Below, one piece after another: positions 25,209 through 33,719 of a DNA stretch of 43,563 nucleotides. Source of the stretch: Defluviitaleaceae bacterium (lineage in GTDB: Bacteria; Bacillota; Clostridia; Lachnospirales; WQUN01); contig WQVY01000013.1 of NCBI GenBank assembly GCA_009785605.1, forward strand, positions 1-43,563, read 5' to 3'. The notes below the pieces were generated by a model, which was not told the DNA's origin, made no database searches, and saw nothing but the letters and a program-made list of their open reading frames with translations. Each line of letters opens with the position of its first letter. Positions within the stretch are counted from its first letter, which is position 1. Made by a program: the position numbers and the translations under genes.

Positions 25209-27311
25209 TCACCTTCCATCATTTCCAAGAAATATATCAACTGCTGCCAACAACCTGCCATCCTTCACAGAAGCCAACGAATCTACCGCCCAACTTGGGA
25301 AACTGTCACGCTCACAAGCTACAATCAATGATTGCAAGGTACATACAATCTCGTCCAAGACAATTTCGCTTTCATCAAAATTGCCATATGCAGACTTGAA
25401 CGCCGCCTGGGCATCATTGCCAAGGGAGTTGCACACGTTGCGAATGTCCCCATATACATAGCCTTTGCCAAGCAGGTTGTAATCGTACATGATAGCCGAA
25501 GCTTCGTCACCAGCCACGGCAAGGTTGGTGTAATAGAAATCATTGTATGTTAGGGTCCTTGGCATACTCATGGCGGCAGATTTTATTTTGTCAAAATTTC
25601 TGTTAATAACATGCCATACGTGCAAATTGCATGTGTTGGTTGCTTCCATAACCATATTTAAATTTTCTTGGGTTATGCAATTGCACTCGTCGTATAGCTG
25701 ATGTAGGTTCGAATATCCTCGCCCTTTTTTGTGGAGGGCTTTATACCACATGGCAATTGATGTCGCTATTTTGGGGCTATTCATGTCTTCGGCAACCCCG
25801 AGCCGGTATATGCTTTGATGGATATCTTCGAGTATTATGGAACAGTTGGTATGCGCAATCACTTTAAGGGTTGGCACCCCAAGGGATATAAGAGTTTGAT
25901 AGTTGTCTATCTCCCTTCGATATTCTGCATTATCAAAGCATTTCATTACATAACTCATATTACCGGCTGTCTTTCGCCAAACTGCAATGCCATCTTTATT
26001 TTGGATTAGCGCCAAAGTAGTAGGCTCAAAACCCATGCGTTTGAGCTCATTCTCAGCCAATATTTGTGCAGTCTTAATAAATTCTCCGTCAGCTACATCA
26101 CAAAACTGTTGTATGACGGCATTATCTATACGGCGCTCATCATTAATATATTTGTGTGGCTCTTTTCGGATTGTGACAGCTCTCATCATAGCATCTGAGT
26201 TAGGGCATAATCCGTTATCCAAGGCCCACTGGCCGGCAGCAGTCTTGGATATAATATTACCTGTCCGCAGCGTATAAATCCCACGTGAAATGTCTAGTAA
26301 CCAGCCAATACTTATTCCATGTTCCCGGGCAGCCTTTATATGACATACAATATCATCACGCATTTGTGAATAATGCGGATATGTCATTTTATTGCGGATG
26401 TCATTGCCGTGAAGCAGTATGCCACAATTAAGCAACTCTGCCATGGAAAAGCTGTCTAACTTGTAGCTATCGGTTATGCGCTGGCCGCTTGTCCCCCAAT
26501 AAACTGTACGCTCATTTGCGCCATTTATAAAAGCATCTTCTGAAAGCATACCACCTTCGAACAAACGGAAATAAGGGTTGCTGGGGTAGCGTTCCAGCAT
26601 ATTCTGCCGTAAGCCAACCAGGTTGTCCGCTTGTGACTGTGTAATTTCATCTCTTGTAAGGACAACGATGTCTATATCGCTCCATCCCAGTTTGAAATCA
26701 TCGTTAATAACAGAGCCAAAGCAATAAATAGACGGTTCATTTTCATTAAGGGTAAGGGTTATTTCGTCAACCATAATTTGCATGGCTTCATCTAGTGTCA
26801 TCGGGTCATGGGAAGCGGGACGTTTCATTTCACATCTGGGCAGACCGTTATGTTCTGTTGGTTTTTCTACAATAAAACCATATTTTATGTATAACGTCCG
26901 CGCCGCCGCCCCTTGGGGATAATCTGCAGAGAACGTGCATACAGTTATGTCTTTGGTTGTATCAAGCTGACGCATTGCGGTTTTAAGTAAGCGGTCACCA
27001 ACACCTTTTCTGCGATATTTTTCCGATACTGCAAACCATGTTATCGAGTTTTCTTTCCTTGAAAAACAAATAAAACCCATATTGTTGCCGGTTTTATTGT
27101 CTACCGCAGTCAGCATCTCGCGCCTATTTACAGACCCTATGCCACTTCTGTTGGCTTTTAGCTCCGCACCCATGTCGGCATGGCTGGGCTGGTGCTTTGT
27201 ATACTGCTTACCCGTGCAGCCAGGGTGCTGGTGCTGAAATATATGTGATACCTCTGTTGCCAATGCGTACCATGCTGGGAGGTCGTTTTCCGTTGCCCAT
27301 TTTATCAGCAT
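25209..27311 (-). CDS. Three-domain fusion: GNAT acetyltransferase - aminoglycoside nucleotidyltransferase-like - phosphotransferase (APH-like)
   Basis: About 700 residues with three catalytic folds. Residues 1-165 are a GNAT domain (MLIKWATENDLPAWYAL start; acetyl-CoA loop YRRKGVGDRLL). Residues about 170-415 resemble streptomycin/spectinomycin adenylyltransferases, with GSVINDDFKLGWSDIDIVV carrying the GS...DxD triad and a C-terminal helical part LLDISRGIYTLRTGNIISK-AAGQWAL. Residues about 425-690 are APH/choline-kinase-like, with NDFYYTN keeping the catalytic Asp and Asn (the usual His before them is Asn) and MYDYN as the metal Asp. The ATG at 27311 has GGAGAG upstream and overlaps the previous gene by seven bases. 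Acetylation, nucleotidylation and phosphorylation in one protein suggest small-molecule (possibly aminoglycoside) modification; the substrate is not shown. Confidence 0.85.
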   Translation of the reverse strand: MLIKWATENDLPAWYALATEVSHIFQHQHPGCTGKQYTKHQPSHADMGAELKANRSGIGSVNRREMLTAVDNKTGNNMGFICFSRKENSITWFAVSEKYRRKGVGDRLLKTAMRQLDTTKDITVCTFSADYPQGAAARTLYIKYGFIVEKPTEHNGLPRCEMKRPASHDPMTLDEAMQIMVDEITLTLNENEPSIYCFGSVINDDFKLGWSDIDIVVLTRDEITQSQADNLVGLRQNMLERYPSNPYFRLFEGGMLSEDAFINGANERTVYWGTSGQRITDSYKLDSFSMAELLNCGILLHGNDIRNKMTYPHYSQMRDDIVCHIKAAREHGISIGWLLDISRGIYTLRTGNIISKTAAGQWALDNGLCPNSDAMMRAVTIRKEPHKYINDERRIDNAVIQQFCDVADGEFIKTAQILAENELKRMGFEPTTLALIQNKDGIAVWRKTAGNMSYVMKCFDNAEYRREIDNYQTLISLGVPTLKVIAHTNCSIILEDIHQSIYRLGVAEDMNSPKIATSIAMWYKALHKKGRGYSNLHQLYDECNCITQENLNMVMEATNTCNLHVWHVINRNFDKIKSAAMSMPRTLTYNDFYYTNLAVAGDEASAIMYDYNLLGKGYVYGDIRNVCNSLGNDAQAAFKSAYGNFDESEIVLDEIVCTLQSLIVACERDSFPSWAVDSLASVKDGRLLAAVDIFLGNDGR

Positions 27312-29575
27312 TTCGCTGCTCTCCATTCCGCGATAAACTGCTCTAAGCTCTGTTGGCGACTATCACGCTCATCGCTGACTGCTTTTAATGCAACATCATA
27401 TAGCTCTCTGCTCAAAGTCCAATTCTCAAAACTTCTAACACGCCCATTGCCAAACAATGCAAATGCCGTTGCACCCATTGTATAGACATTGGTAATCTCG
27501 TCTATGGTTGCACCAAGTTGAAACTCCTCTGGCGACATGAAGCGGGAACTGCCATACATGCGCCCCATGTTATTTTTGGCAGGTGATTTCTCATATAGCT
27601 CTACATCGCAGATAGTAGTTTTACTTTTGATAAAATCATACAAGATGCAACCATCATAAAAATCAATGGCAACATACCCCTGTTTCGCCACATGGAGGTG
27701 AAAGGAGATTATATCATCAAATATTTGCAATTTTACTTCGGATGAGGCTTTCATAAACTTGTCCCTTGATTGCGGGTATTGCGTACCCATACACTCTGCA
27801 TCAAGCCATTCGAAAACACAAGCAATGCCACCGTGCACAGCATCTGATGCAATTTCTTCTGAAAAGAGCAAATTGGTAAGTATTGGGTGCGACAAATCTT
27901 TGTAAATCTGTATAGTGCCTTTCATCCGTTTAACAGCTTCGTCTTGGGTTATGTTGCCTCGCTTGGTTGGTGCACCCGCAAATTTTACAAAACGCTTATC
28001 TTCACCATCTACCATGCCAAAGCAAATATTTCCCGAATCTTGGTCATCAAATACCTTAAAGACCTTGCCGTACTTACTCAAAAAAGAAAAATCATACGGT
28101 GTGTTGAGTTTATACGGTACGCCGTCTGTCCATTGGATGTAAAAGTCCTTTAAGTACCAGGTTGGCACAGGGTTGCTCATATTATCATGCCACGCCAAAA
28201 CATCTTGGGATAACTTCATCATATTATCTATATCAGCTTGCCCAAAAGGGATTGCCCATGGCAGGGATGCCAACATATTTACGCAAAAATAAAAAGTCAA
28301 CAGCTCGAAAAATTCCCTTGGCGGCTCTCCACCAAAATAGCCTCTTACTTGCCCAGTAGCAAAATGGGGGCTTGCTGTTGCGCTAAACACGATGCGGTTA
28401 AATTCTTCCCATGGGTCGCCAAAGTCACAGCGGTCAAAGTCTATGATTACCAGCTCACCATTTTCAACCATCATGTTTCCAACATGATAATCGTCATGCT
28501 GGAAACATTGGGGGCGGTTTTTTAGTAAGTGGCGGTTTTTTTTAATATATTTTAAGATGTGTTCGTCACCATCTAGGCGCAGACCACAGTTTTTGTACAT
28601 TTCTATCTTCGTATCTGTTTTGCGGTTAAAGCGTACTTCCCAATCTTCTTGAGTCTCTGGTGCAGGGATGGAGTGTATCTTGCGCAAAATTTCACCCGCT
28701 TTTAAGCCAAGTGCATATGCCTGTGTTTCGGATAGTTTGGGCAAAACAGTTTCTAAATCCTCGCCATTAATCCAGCTTTGCAGGGAATACACGCCACCAC
28801 TACAAGTACCAAACTCAACAGGAACACACATAGGTATATCAAGCGCAACTACTTGTTTAAGCATTTCATACAGGGATTTCCGTGTTTCGTAGCGCGAAAT
28901 TGGCGTTACACGAAGCAAGTACTTTGTACCATTTTCTTTGGTTACGCAGTATTTTTTATCTTCTGACCAGCCTTTTGTAATGGGCTCAATTTTAATATAC
29001 TTATCAAAATCGGGTATATCATACAATTGTGTCCAAATAAATGCATCGCTTAAAGTACGTGTGATAAAATCATGCTTACCAGTAGTGTATTTCTCTCGTC
29101 CCTTGTCATGTGGGTTCTCTGCCGCTAATTTGATTTTTTTATCCTCGTAATTTCGTGCGGCTATTGCATTACTATTTAAGTAATCCCTGAAGTTTACATA
29201 GTTTTGCCATTCGCTGGAGTTGGCTTTAACTACATGAATGAGATGTGTAGTTACTCTGTCGTTCGGCGGGACATCATACCCAACAGCATATAATATTTCC
29301 TTACCCCCACCAGACCATTCGCGGCGCATGTACCCGTTATTTTCCAATATAGGAGTAAGCCCTTCCACATCACTAAAATCATTTACAGCTACAGCGATAT
29401 CAATAATTGGCTTTGCTTTAATATTTTTAATAGCCGTACTCCCGACATGCTGAATGTCTTTTGCTATGCTGCCAAGAATACTACTAAGATGTTCTATGGT
29501 CTTAGCGGCAATTGTTTGCCATTCTTCGTTATGTTCCGCAAGTTCTACTATGCCACGCCTTAGTCCCAATGTCAT
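27305..29575 (-). CDS. Three-domain fusion: GrpB nucleotidyltransferase-like - phosphotransferase (APH-like) - protein kinase-like
   Basis: About 756 residues. Residues 1-165 are a GrpB/UPF0157 domain, starting MTLGLRRGIVELAEHNEEW, with HVGSTAIKNIKAKPIIDIAV as the nucleotidyltransferase GS...DxA motif. Residues about 190-480 are an aminoglycoside-phosphotransferase domain with HDDYHVGNMM (catalytic Asp and Asn) and IIDFDRCDFGDPW (metal Asp). Residues about 490-756 are a Ser/Thr-kinase-like domain: GYVAIDFYDGCILYDF replaces HRD-N, ICDVELY holds the DFG aspartate, FMSPEE stands for APE and VYTMGATAFALF for the F helix. This matches kinase-like proteins of Paenibacillus-type bacteria. The start at 29575 has AGGTG eight bases upstream. 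It is coupled (ATGCTGA) to the next fusion gene. Confidence 0.85.
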   Translation of the reverse strand: MTLGLRRGIVELAEHNEEWQTIAAKTIEHLSSILGSIAKDIQHVGSTAIKNIKAKPIIDIAVAVNDFSDVEGLTPILENNGYMRREWSGGGKEILYAVGYDVPPNDRVTTHLIHVVKANSSEWQNYVNFRDYLNSNAIAARNYEDKKIKLAAENPHDKGREKYTTGKHDFITRTLSDAFIWTQLYDIPDFDKYIKIEPITKGWSEDKKYCVTKENGTKYLLRVTPISRYETRKSLYEMLKQVVALDIPMCVPVEFGTCSGGVYSLQSWINGEDLETVLPKLSETQAYALGLKAGEILRKIHSIPAPETQEDWEVRFNRKTDTKIEMYKNCGLRLDGDEHILKYIKKNRHLLKNRPQCFQHDDYHVGNMMVENGELVIIDFDRCDFGDPWEEFNRIVFSATASPHFATGQVRGYFGGEPPREFFELLTFYFCVNMLASLPWAIPFGQADIDNMMKLSQDVLAWHDNMSNPVPTWYLKDFYIQWTDGVPYKLNTPYDFSFLSKYGKVFKVFDDQDSGNICFGMVDGEDKRFVKFAGAPTKRGNITQDEAVKRMKGTIQIYKDLSHPILTNLLFSEEIASDAVHGGIACVFEWLDAECMGTQYPQSRDKFMKASSEVKLQIFDDIISFHLHVAKQGYVAIDFYDGCILYDFIKSKTTICDVELYEKSPAKNNMGRMYGSSRFMSPEEFQLGATIDEITNVYTMGATAFALFGNGRVRSFENWTLSRELYDVALKAVSDERDSRQQSLEQFIAEWRAAKC

Positions 29576-29611
29576 ATGCCTACACCTCATATCTGCTCAT
29601 ACATATAACTG

Positions 29612-29640
29612 AAAAAAAGGGTGCAAATTTGCACCCTTTT
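29612..29640 (-). terminator. Intrinsic terminator after the tandem-repeat secreted protein
   Basis: A perfect palindrome GGGTGCAAATTTGCACCC (29619-29636) is followed on the minus strand by seven T and on the plus strand by four. It separates the gene ending at 29694 from the fusion-gene pair, which must therefore have its own promoter in the roughly 35 bases beyond. Confidence 0.85.
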
Positions 29641-29693
29641 CAGCGTTTAATAACATACTATTGTATCGACTATAATGTCAATATATGGCCTAG

Positions 29694-32600
29694 TTACCTG
29701 AGCCTGGGGTTACCCACTGCTGCTGTTGCGCCGTTGGCACCCGGCTCGTCAATTCTAATCGTTAGGTTTGTTGTGTCGCCTACCGGTACGCTTATTGATA
29801 TTGGGGTAAATTGCGGCCCATATACCCTGTAGGCTTGGAACAGTACGCCATCCCTATAAATCCTTACATATCGGCTGTCGTTGCCAGCAATGTCTGCACG
29901 GCGGCCTATTGTTGCTTCAAAAGTTGTATATTGGCGGTTAAGATGATGAACTGTATATCCGCCACCCCATATGGAGTTTGGATGGTTTACGTTACCCAAT
30001 GTTATGGTGTGGCCTTGTGTACCAAAGGTCCCTGACCCACCTGTTCGCGTCACGTTTACTAGTGGCGTTGGTGGGACCAGCATTATATTACCCACCATAA
30101 TTGATACACCATTGGTGCCGTGACCTTCCATTTCTATCCGTAGAGTTGTAACACCACTTATGGGTACGGTAATTTGTCTTAATGCATCGTTGGGGTTAAT
30201 AACCTCGGTTCTAAGAATCGCCCCATCGTTGCCAACAAACCTTATAGTCCTTGGTAACGTGCCAGAGAAGGCATCGTTGCGGCCTATTACGGCTGTTAGT
30301 GTGGCAAACTGCGCACCTATGTTATAGGTAGCCCAGCTAAAGCCATAATTTGGATGCGCTACAATCGCGTTGTGATGTGCAACACCACCCACGTGTGCAG
30401 TAGAAGCAAATCCAAAGCCAGCAGTACCATCAAGGCGTGTTGCCGCACTAAAGAACTGTTGCGGCGCAACCGTTGGGGCTGGAGTTGGGGTGGTATGCGC
30501 AGTATACGTGGGGTGCAGCATGGTATTACCAAATACAATGGTGGCACCGTTTGTACCAGGGGCATCAATTTCTACCCTAAGTGTTGCAACACCGTGTACC
30601 GGTACAGAGATACTGGTAGCAGTACCCGCGCCCGCAACTGTGTGCGTAGCAAGTACCCGCCCGTATCCTGTTGAAAACCTGATTGTGCGTGCTTCTGTAC
30701 CCGCTGTCCCGTCTTGGCGGCCTATGGTACCGGTTAGGGTTGTAAAGCGCCCGTTTAGGTTGTGGGTAGACCAGCCACCGCTAGTAATAGCTCCAGTTTG
30801 ATGCGAACCACCAACAATGTTGGTAGTAACGCCTAAACCTGTAGCAAGCCCAGCAGAGCCGTCTGTACGTGGTGCGGCATGAAGAAGTGGTGCAGCCGTT
30901 GCTACGGGTGTTGGAGTTGGTGTTGCATGGGTTGGGTGCAATGTTGTATTACCAAATACTATTGTTGAGCCATTTGCGCCCGGTGCATCAATTTCTATCC
31001 TTAGTGTTGTCACACCGTGTACCGGTACAGAGATATTGGTAGCTGTACCCGCACCAGAAACCGTGTGTGTAGCAATAACTCTACCGTATCCTGTCGAAAA
31101 CCTAATTGTACGTGCTTCGGTACCAGCTGTCCCGTATTGGCGGCCAATGGTACCGGTAAGGGTTGTAAAGCGCCCGTTTAGGTTGTGAGTAGACCAACCG
31201 CCACCCACAATAGCTCCAGACTGATGCACACCGCCTACAATATGAGTAGTAGCGCCTGTACCTGTAGCAAACCCTGCAGAGCCGTCTGTACGTGGTGCGG
31301 CATTAAGAAGCGGTGCCGCCGTTGCTGCGGGTGTTGGTGTGGGTGTTGTATGGGTTGGGTGCAACATGGTATTACCAAACACTATTGTTGAGCCATGTGC
31401 GCCTGGTGCATCAATTTCTATCCTTAGTGTTGCTACACCATGTACCGGTACAGAGATATGGGTAGCAGAGCCCGTACCAGAAACAGTGTGTGTAGAAAGC
31501 ACCCTACCGTACCCTGTCATAAACCTAATTGTACGCGCTTCTGTACCTGGGGTCCCGTCTTGGCGGCCAATGGTGCCGGTAAGTGTTGTAAAGCGCCCGT
31601 TTAGGTTGTGGGTAGACCAGCCGCCGCCAACAAGTGCGCCGGACTGATGTGAGCCACCAACAATACTAGTGCTAACGCCAAAACCAAACCCTGCAGAGCC
31701 ATCTGTACGCGGTGCTGCATTTAAGAGCGGCGCTGCTGTTGCTGCTGGTGTGGGTGTTGGTGATGTGCCTGATGGTTGCAGCATTGTATTACCAAACACT
31801 ATTGTTGCACCGTTTGTACCTGGTGCGTCTATATCAATCCTAAGCGTAGCAACACCATGAACATTTACAGTAATATTTTGTGCGGTACCGGTGCCAGAAA
31901 TTGTATGGGTTGCAAGTACCCTTCCGTAGCCGGTAGTAAACCTTATGGTACGCGCTTCTGTACCGGTTGTGCCTTCTTGGCGGCCAATGGTGCCGGTAAG
32001 AGTAGCAAAACGCCCGTTGAGGTTGTGAGTAGACCAGCCACCGCCCCAGAATGCGCCGGTAACGTGTACGTTGCCAACAATATGGGTACTTCCGCCAAAA
32101 CCAAACCCAGCAGACCCATCTACACGCGGCGCGGCTGTTAATAGCGGCGCTGGTGATGCCACAGGTGTAGGTGATGGCCTTGGGGTTGGGATAGGTGCGG
32201 TTGCCTGGGTAGGATGAAGCATAGGTGTACCAAAAACAACAGATACACCATCAGTACCAACCGCTTCTACTTCTAGCCTCAAAATTGTAACGTTGCGAAC
32301 ATCTACCGCAATATTAATAGGGGTAAATGCATAGCCAGATACAGTATATTCCGCTAACAATTCACTACCATCGCCAATAAACCTGATGGTTCTTGGGCCG
32401 GCACCAGAGCCGTCTAGGCGGCCAATTGTCCCGGTTAGGGTAGCAAAGTTTCTGTTTAAGTTATGCTGAGAGTGACCGCCACCAAATATCGAGTTGGGGA
32501 AGCGTGTCCCGCCAATATCGGCATTGCCACCAAGTGCAAAGCCTGGAGACCCTTCAAACCTAGGCGCTGCTGTAAGCAGTGGCACAGGTGTTGCTGAAGG

Positions 32601-33104
32601 TGTAGGTGTTGGTGAAGGTGATGCTGTGGGTGTTGGTGAAGGAGCAAGTGGTGTGGTTATCATAGCCCGGCGCTGTACAGGGTCCCAGTTGGGAACTCCA
32701 CCAACAGCTTCTGCAACCGCCCTAAGAGGAAGCAACATCCTGCCAGCAACCATACGCTGTGGTACTTCAGGTGTGACTATTACACCATTAACAACAAAAG
32801 ACGTAGACGCAGCAGGGATTACAACAGTAGTATCACTCCTGACAAGCCTTGCTATACGTGCGTCCGGGTCCCATGTAACTTCGAAACCCATCATCTCAAA
32901 GACACCACGCACAGGTACGAGCACGCGGTTTTCCACCATTATTGGTTGTTGATCTGTAAAATTCACAAGCTGACCGTTTACCGTTACGGTAATAGGTGGA
33001 AGATTAGCACTTGCGGCGTATGTTTGGGTTGTGGTAGCAGGTATAAGCCCCAAAACCATAATTAATGCCAATAGTAGTGCCGGTAATCGTCTTGACTTTT
33101 TCAT
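29694..33104 (-). CDS. Secreted protein: copper-amine-oxidase-N-like domain plus seven NPCBM-like tandem repeats
   Basis: An 1136-residue protein with a signal peptide (MKKSRRLPALLLALIMVLGL, cleavage near AAS). Residues about 35-150 are two copies of the stalk domain known from copper amine oxidase N-termini, with VENRVLVPVRGVFEMMGFEV and AGRMLLPLRAVAEAVGG. A Pro/Thr/Ser linker follows. Then come seven repeats of about 140 residues with the pattern AAPRTDGSAGF, GGWSTHNLNGRF, TLTGTIGRQ, RTIRF and a final LRIEIDAPGxNG, separated by PTPTP linkers. The pattern resembles NPCBM-type beta-sandwich carbohydrate-binding modules. No catalytic domain is seen, so a cell-surface or polysaccharide-binding role is inferred. 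The ATG at 33104 with AAAGGAGG five bases upstream is chosen over an in-frame one at 33191. Confidence 0.85.
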   Translation of the reverse strand: MKKSRRLPALLLALIMVLGLIPATTTQTYAASANLPPITVTVNGQLVNFTDQQPIMVENRVLVPVRGVFEMMGFEVTWDPDARIARLVRSDTTVVIPAASTSFVVNGVIVTPEVPQRMVAGRMLLPLRAVAEAVGGVPNWDPVQRRAMITTPLAPSPTPTASPSPTPTPSATPVPLLTAAPRFEGSPGFALGGNADIGGTRFPNSIFGGGHSQHNLNRNFATLTGTIGRLDGSGAGPRTIRFIGDGSELLAEYTVSGYAFTPINIAVDVRNVTILRLEVEAVGTDGVSVVFGTPMLHPTQATAPIPTPRPSPTPVASPAPLLTAAPRVDGSAGFGFGGSTHIVGNVHVTGAFWGGGWSTHNLNGRFATLTGTIGRQEGTTGTEARTIRFTTGYGRVLATHTISGTGTAQNITVNVHGVATLRIDIDAPGTNGATIVFGNTMLQPSGTSPTPTPAATAAPLLNAAPRTDGSAGFGFGVSTSIVGGSHQSGALVGGGWSTHNLNGRFTTLTGTIGRQDGTPGTEARTIRFMTGYGRVLSTHTVSGTGSATHISVPVHGVATLRIEIDAPGAHGSTIVFGNTMLHPTHTTPTPTPAATAAPLLNAAPRTDGSAGFATGTGATTHIVGGVHQSGAIVGGGWSTHNLNGRFTTLTGTIGRQYGTAGTEARTIRFSTGYGRVIATHTVSGAGTATNISVPVHGVTTLRIEIDAPGANGSTIVFGNTTLHPTHATPTPTPVATAAPLLHAAPRTDGSAGLATGLGVTTNIVGGSHQTGAITSGGWSTHNLNGRFTTLTGTIGRQDGTAGTEARTIRFSTGYGRVLATHTVAGAGTATSISVPVHGVATLRVEIDAPGTNGATIVFGNTMLHPTYTAHTTPTPAPTVAPQQFFSAATRLDGTAGFGFASTAHVGGVAHHNAIVAHPNYGFSWATYNIGAQFATLTAVIGRNDAFSGTLPRTIRFVGNDGAILRTEVINPNDALRQITVPISGVTTLRIEMEGHGTNGVSIMVGNIMLVPPTPLVNVTRTGGSGTFGTQGHTITLGNVNHPNSIWGGGYTVHHLNRQYTTFEATIGRRADIAGNDSRYVRIYRDGVLFQAYRVYGPQFTPISISVPVGDTTNLTIRIDEPGANGATAAVGNPRLR
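30868..32125 (-). repeat. Near-identical 417-423 bp tandem repeats within the secreted-protein gene
   Basis: Three consecutive units, marked by the same string at 30868, 31291, 31708 and 32125, are spaced 423, 417 and 417 bases apart, and long stretches differ only by scattered bases. They encode repeats three to five or so of the protein. High identity implies recent duplication or gene conversion, and assembly or copy-number errors are likely here. Confidence 0.8.
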
Positions 33105-33230
33105 AAAGCCTCCTTTTATTTGGCCAATAGGCCTATCATATGTGAAAAATAAAACATGCATTATCAATATTACTGTACATACCTTCTTCAACGGCTATTA
33201 TTTGCCAAAGTTCCTCCAGATATTACACAA

Positions 33231-33284
33231 TAAAAATACAGCCCTTCAAGTGGGATGTCAATGATACACCATTTGAAGGGCTGT
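33231..33284 (-). terminator. Intrinsic terminator after the 73-residue gene
   Basis: Sixteen-base arms at 33238-33253 and 33269-33284 (ACAGCCCTTCAA... with TTGAAGGGCTGT) enclose a 15-base loop. On the minus strand the stem is followed by ATTTTTATT, fitting a terminator for the gene at 33359-33580. The region also precedes the start of the secreted-protein gene. Confidence 0.7.
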
Positions 33285-33326
33285 TACTTAGTTGTAATAT
33301 TACATTTTGTTTACAATTCGACTTAA

Positions 33327-33358
33327 TATAGCAATTGCACCTTTAAACTATTGCTATA
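33327..33358. repeat. Inverted repeat sharing the TATAGCAATT...TTTAA motif
   Basis: TATAGCAAT at 33327-33335 is inverted at 33350-33358, directly abutting the stop codon of the small gene. Its left half, TATAGCAATTGCACCTTTAA, closely matches the outer arm of the hairpin element at 12202 (TATAGCAATTCCCCCTTTAA). It may be a deleted relic of the same element. Confidence 0.55.
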
Positions 33359-33580
33359 CTACGCAGTTTCGGCAACAATCGGGGCAGATACCGGGGCATA
33401 ACGCTTTAATGCCTGGCCGGTGTCACTTCTTAACGCCCTGCCGGTTTTTTTAACATCCCAGCCTTGACTTGTTCTTTTTTCATTTCTGGGTGAGCGTATC
33501 ACTGCGGCATCTTGCGAAAAAATATAACTGCCTATCTTTAAATCGGCTCCACATACGAGCACTTGCTTTGTTGTTTCCAT
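33359..33580 (-). CDS. Small hypothetical protein (73 aa)
   Basis: I do not recognise this protein. It has a strong ribosome site (AGGAGGA, eight bases before the ATG) and is enclosed by two hairpins, so it is probably a real single-gene unit. The sequence begins METTKQVLVCGADLKIGSYI, is basic in the middle (SPRNEKRTSQGWDVKKTGRALR) and ends Ala/Pro/Val-rich. There is no signal peptide or membrane helix. A small nucleic-acid-associated or regulatory protein would fit the charge but is a guess. Confidence 0.65.
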   Translation of the reverse strand: METTKQVLVCGADLKIGSYIFSQDAAVIRSPRNEKRTSQGWDVKKTGRALRSDTGQALKRYAPVSAPIVAETA

Positions 33581-33616
33581 AAATAAATCCTCCTATAGTG
33601 CATGCTTGGGGTATGC

Positions 33617-33662
33617 AAAAGCCCCTCATTGGTATGTATGCACTATACCATATGAGGGGCTT
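33617..33662 (-). terminator. Hairpin/terminator between divIVA-like gene and the small gene
   Basis: GCCCCTCAT and TGGTAT pair with ATACCA and ATGAGGGGC, with one bulged base and a 9-base loop. On the minus strand it is followed by TTTT. It lies 60-100 bases downstream of the divIVA-like stop and 37 bases before the small gene start, and probably ends the divIVA-like transcript. Confidence 0.65.
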
Positions 33663-33719
33663 TGTTATGTGACGCTTTGCTTACGCTTGGTTTACGCTTT
33701 ACTTACACAGTAGTTTGTA

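Noticed and set aside
27305-29590. Frameshift or assembly join creating the fusion proteins
   Set aside because: Both genes are open throughout with no stops, consistent codon use and conserved motifs in all six domains in one frame each; an assembly join is not indicated, though read evidence was not available.
30450-32130. CRISPR array or satellite DNA
   Set aside because: The 417-423 base period, continuous reading frame and linker/domain pattern show tandem protein domains, not short repeats with spacers.
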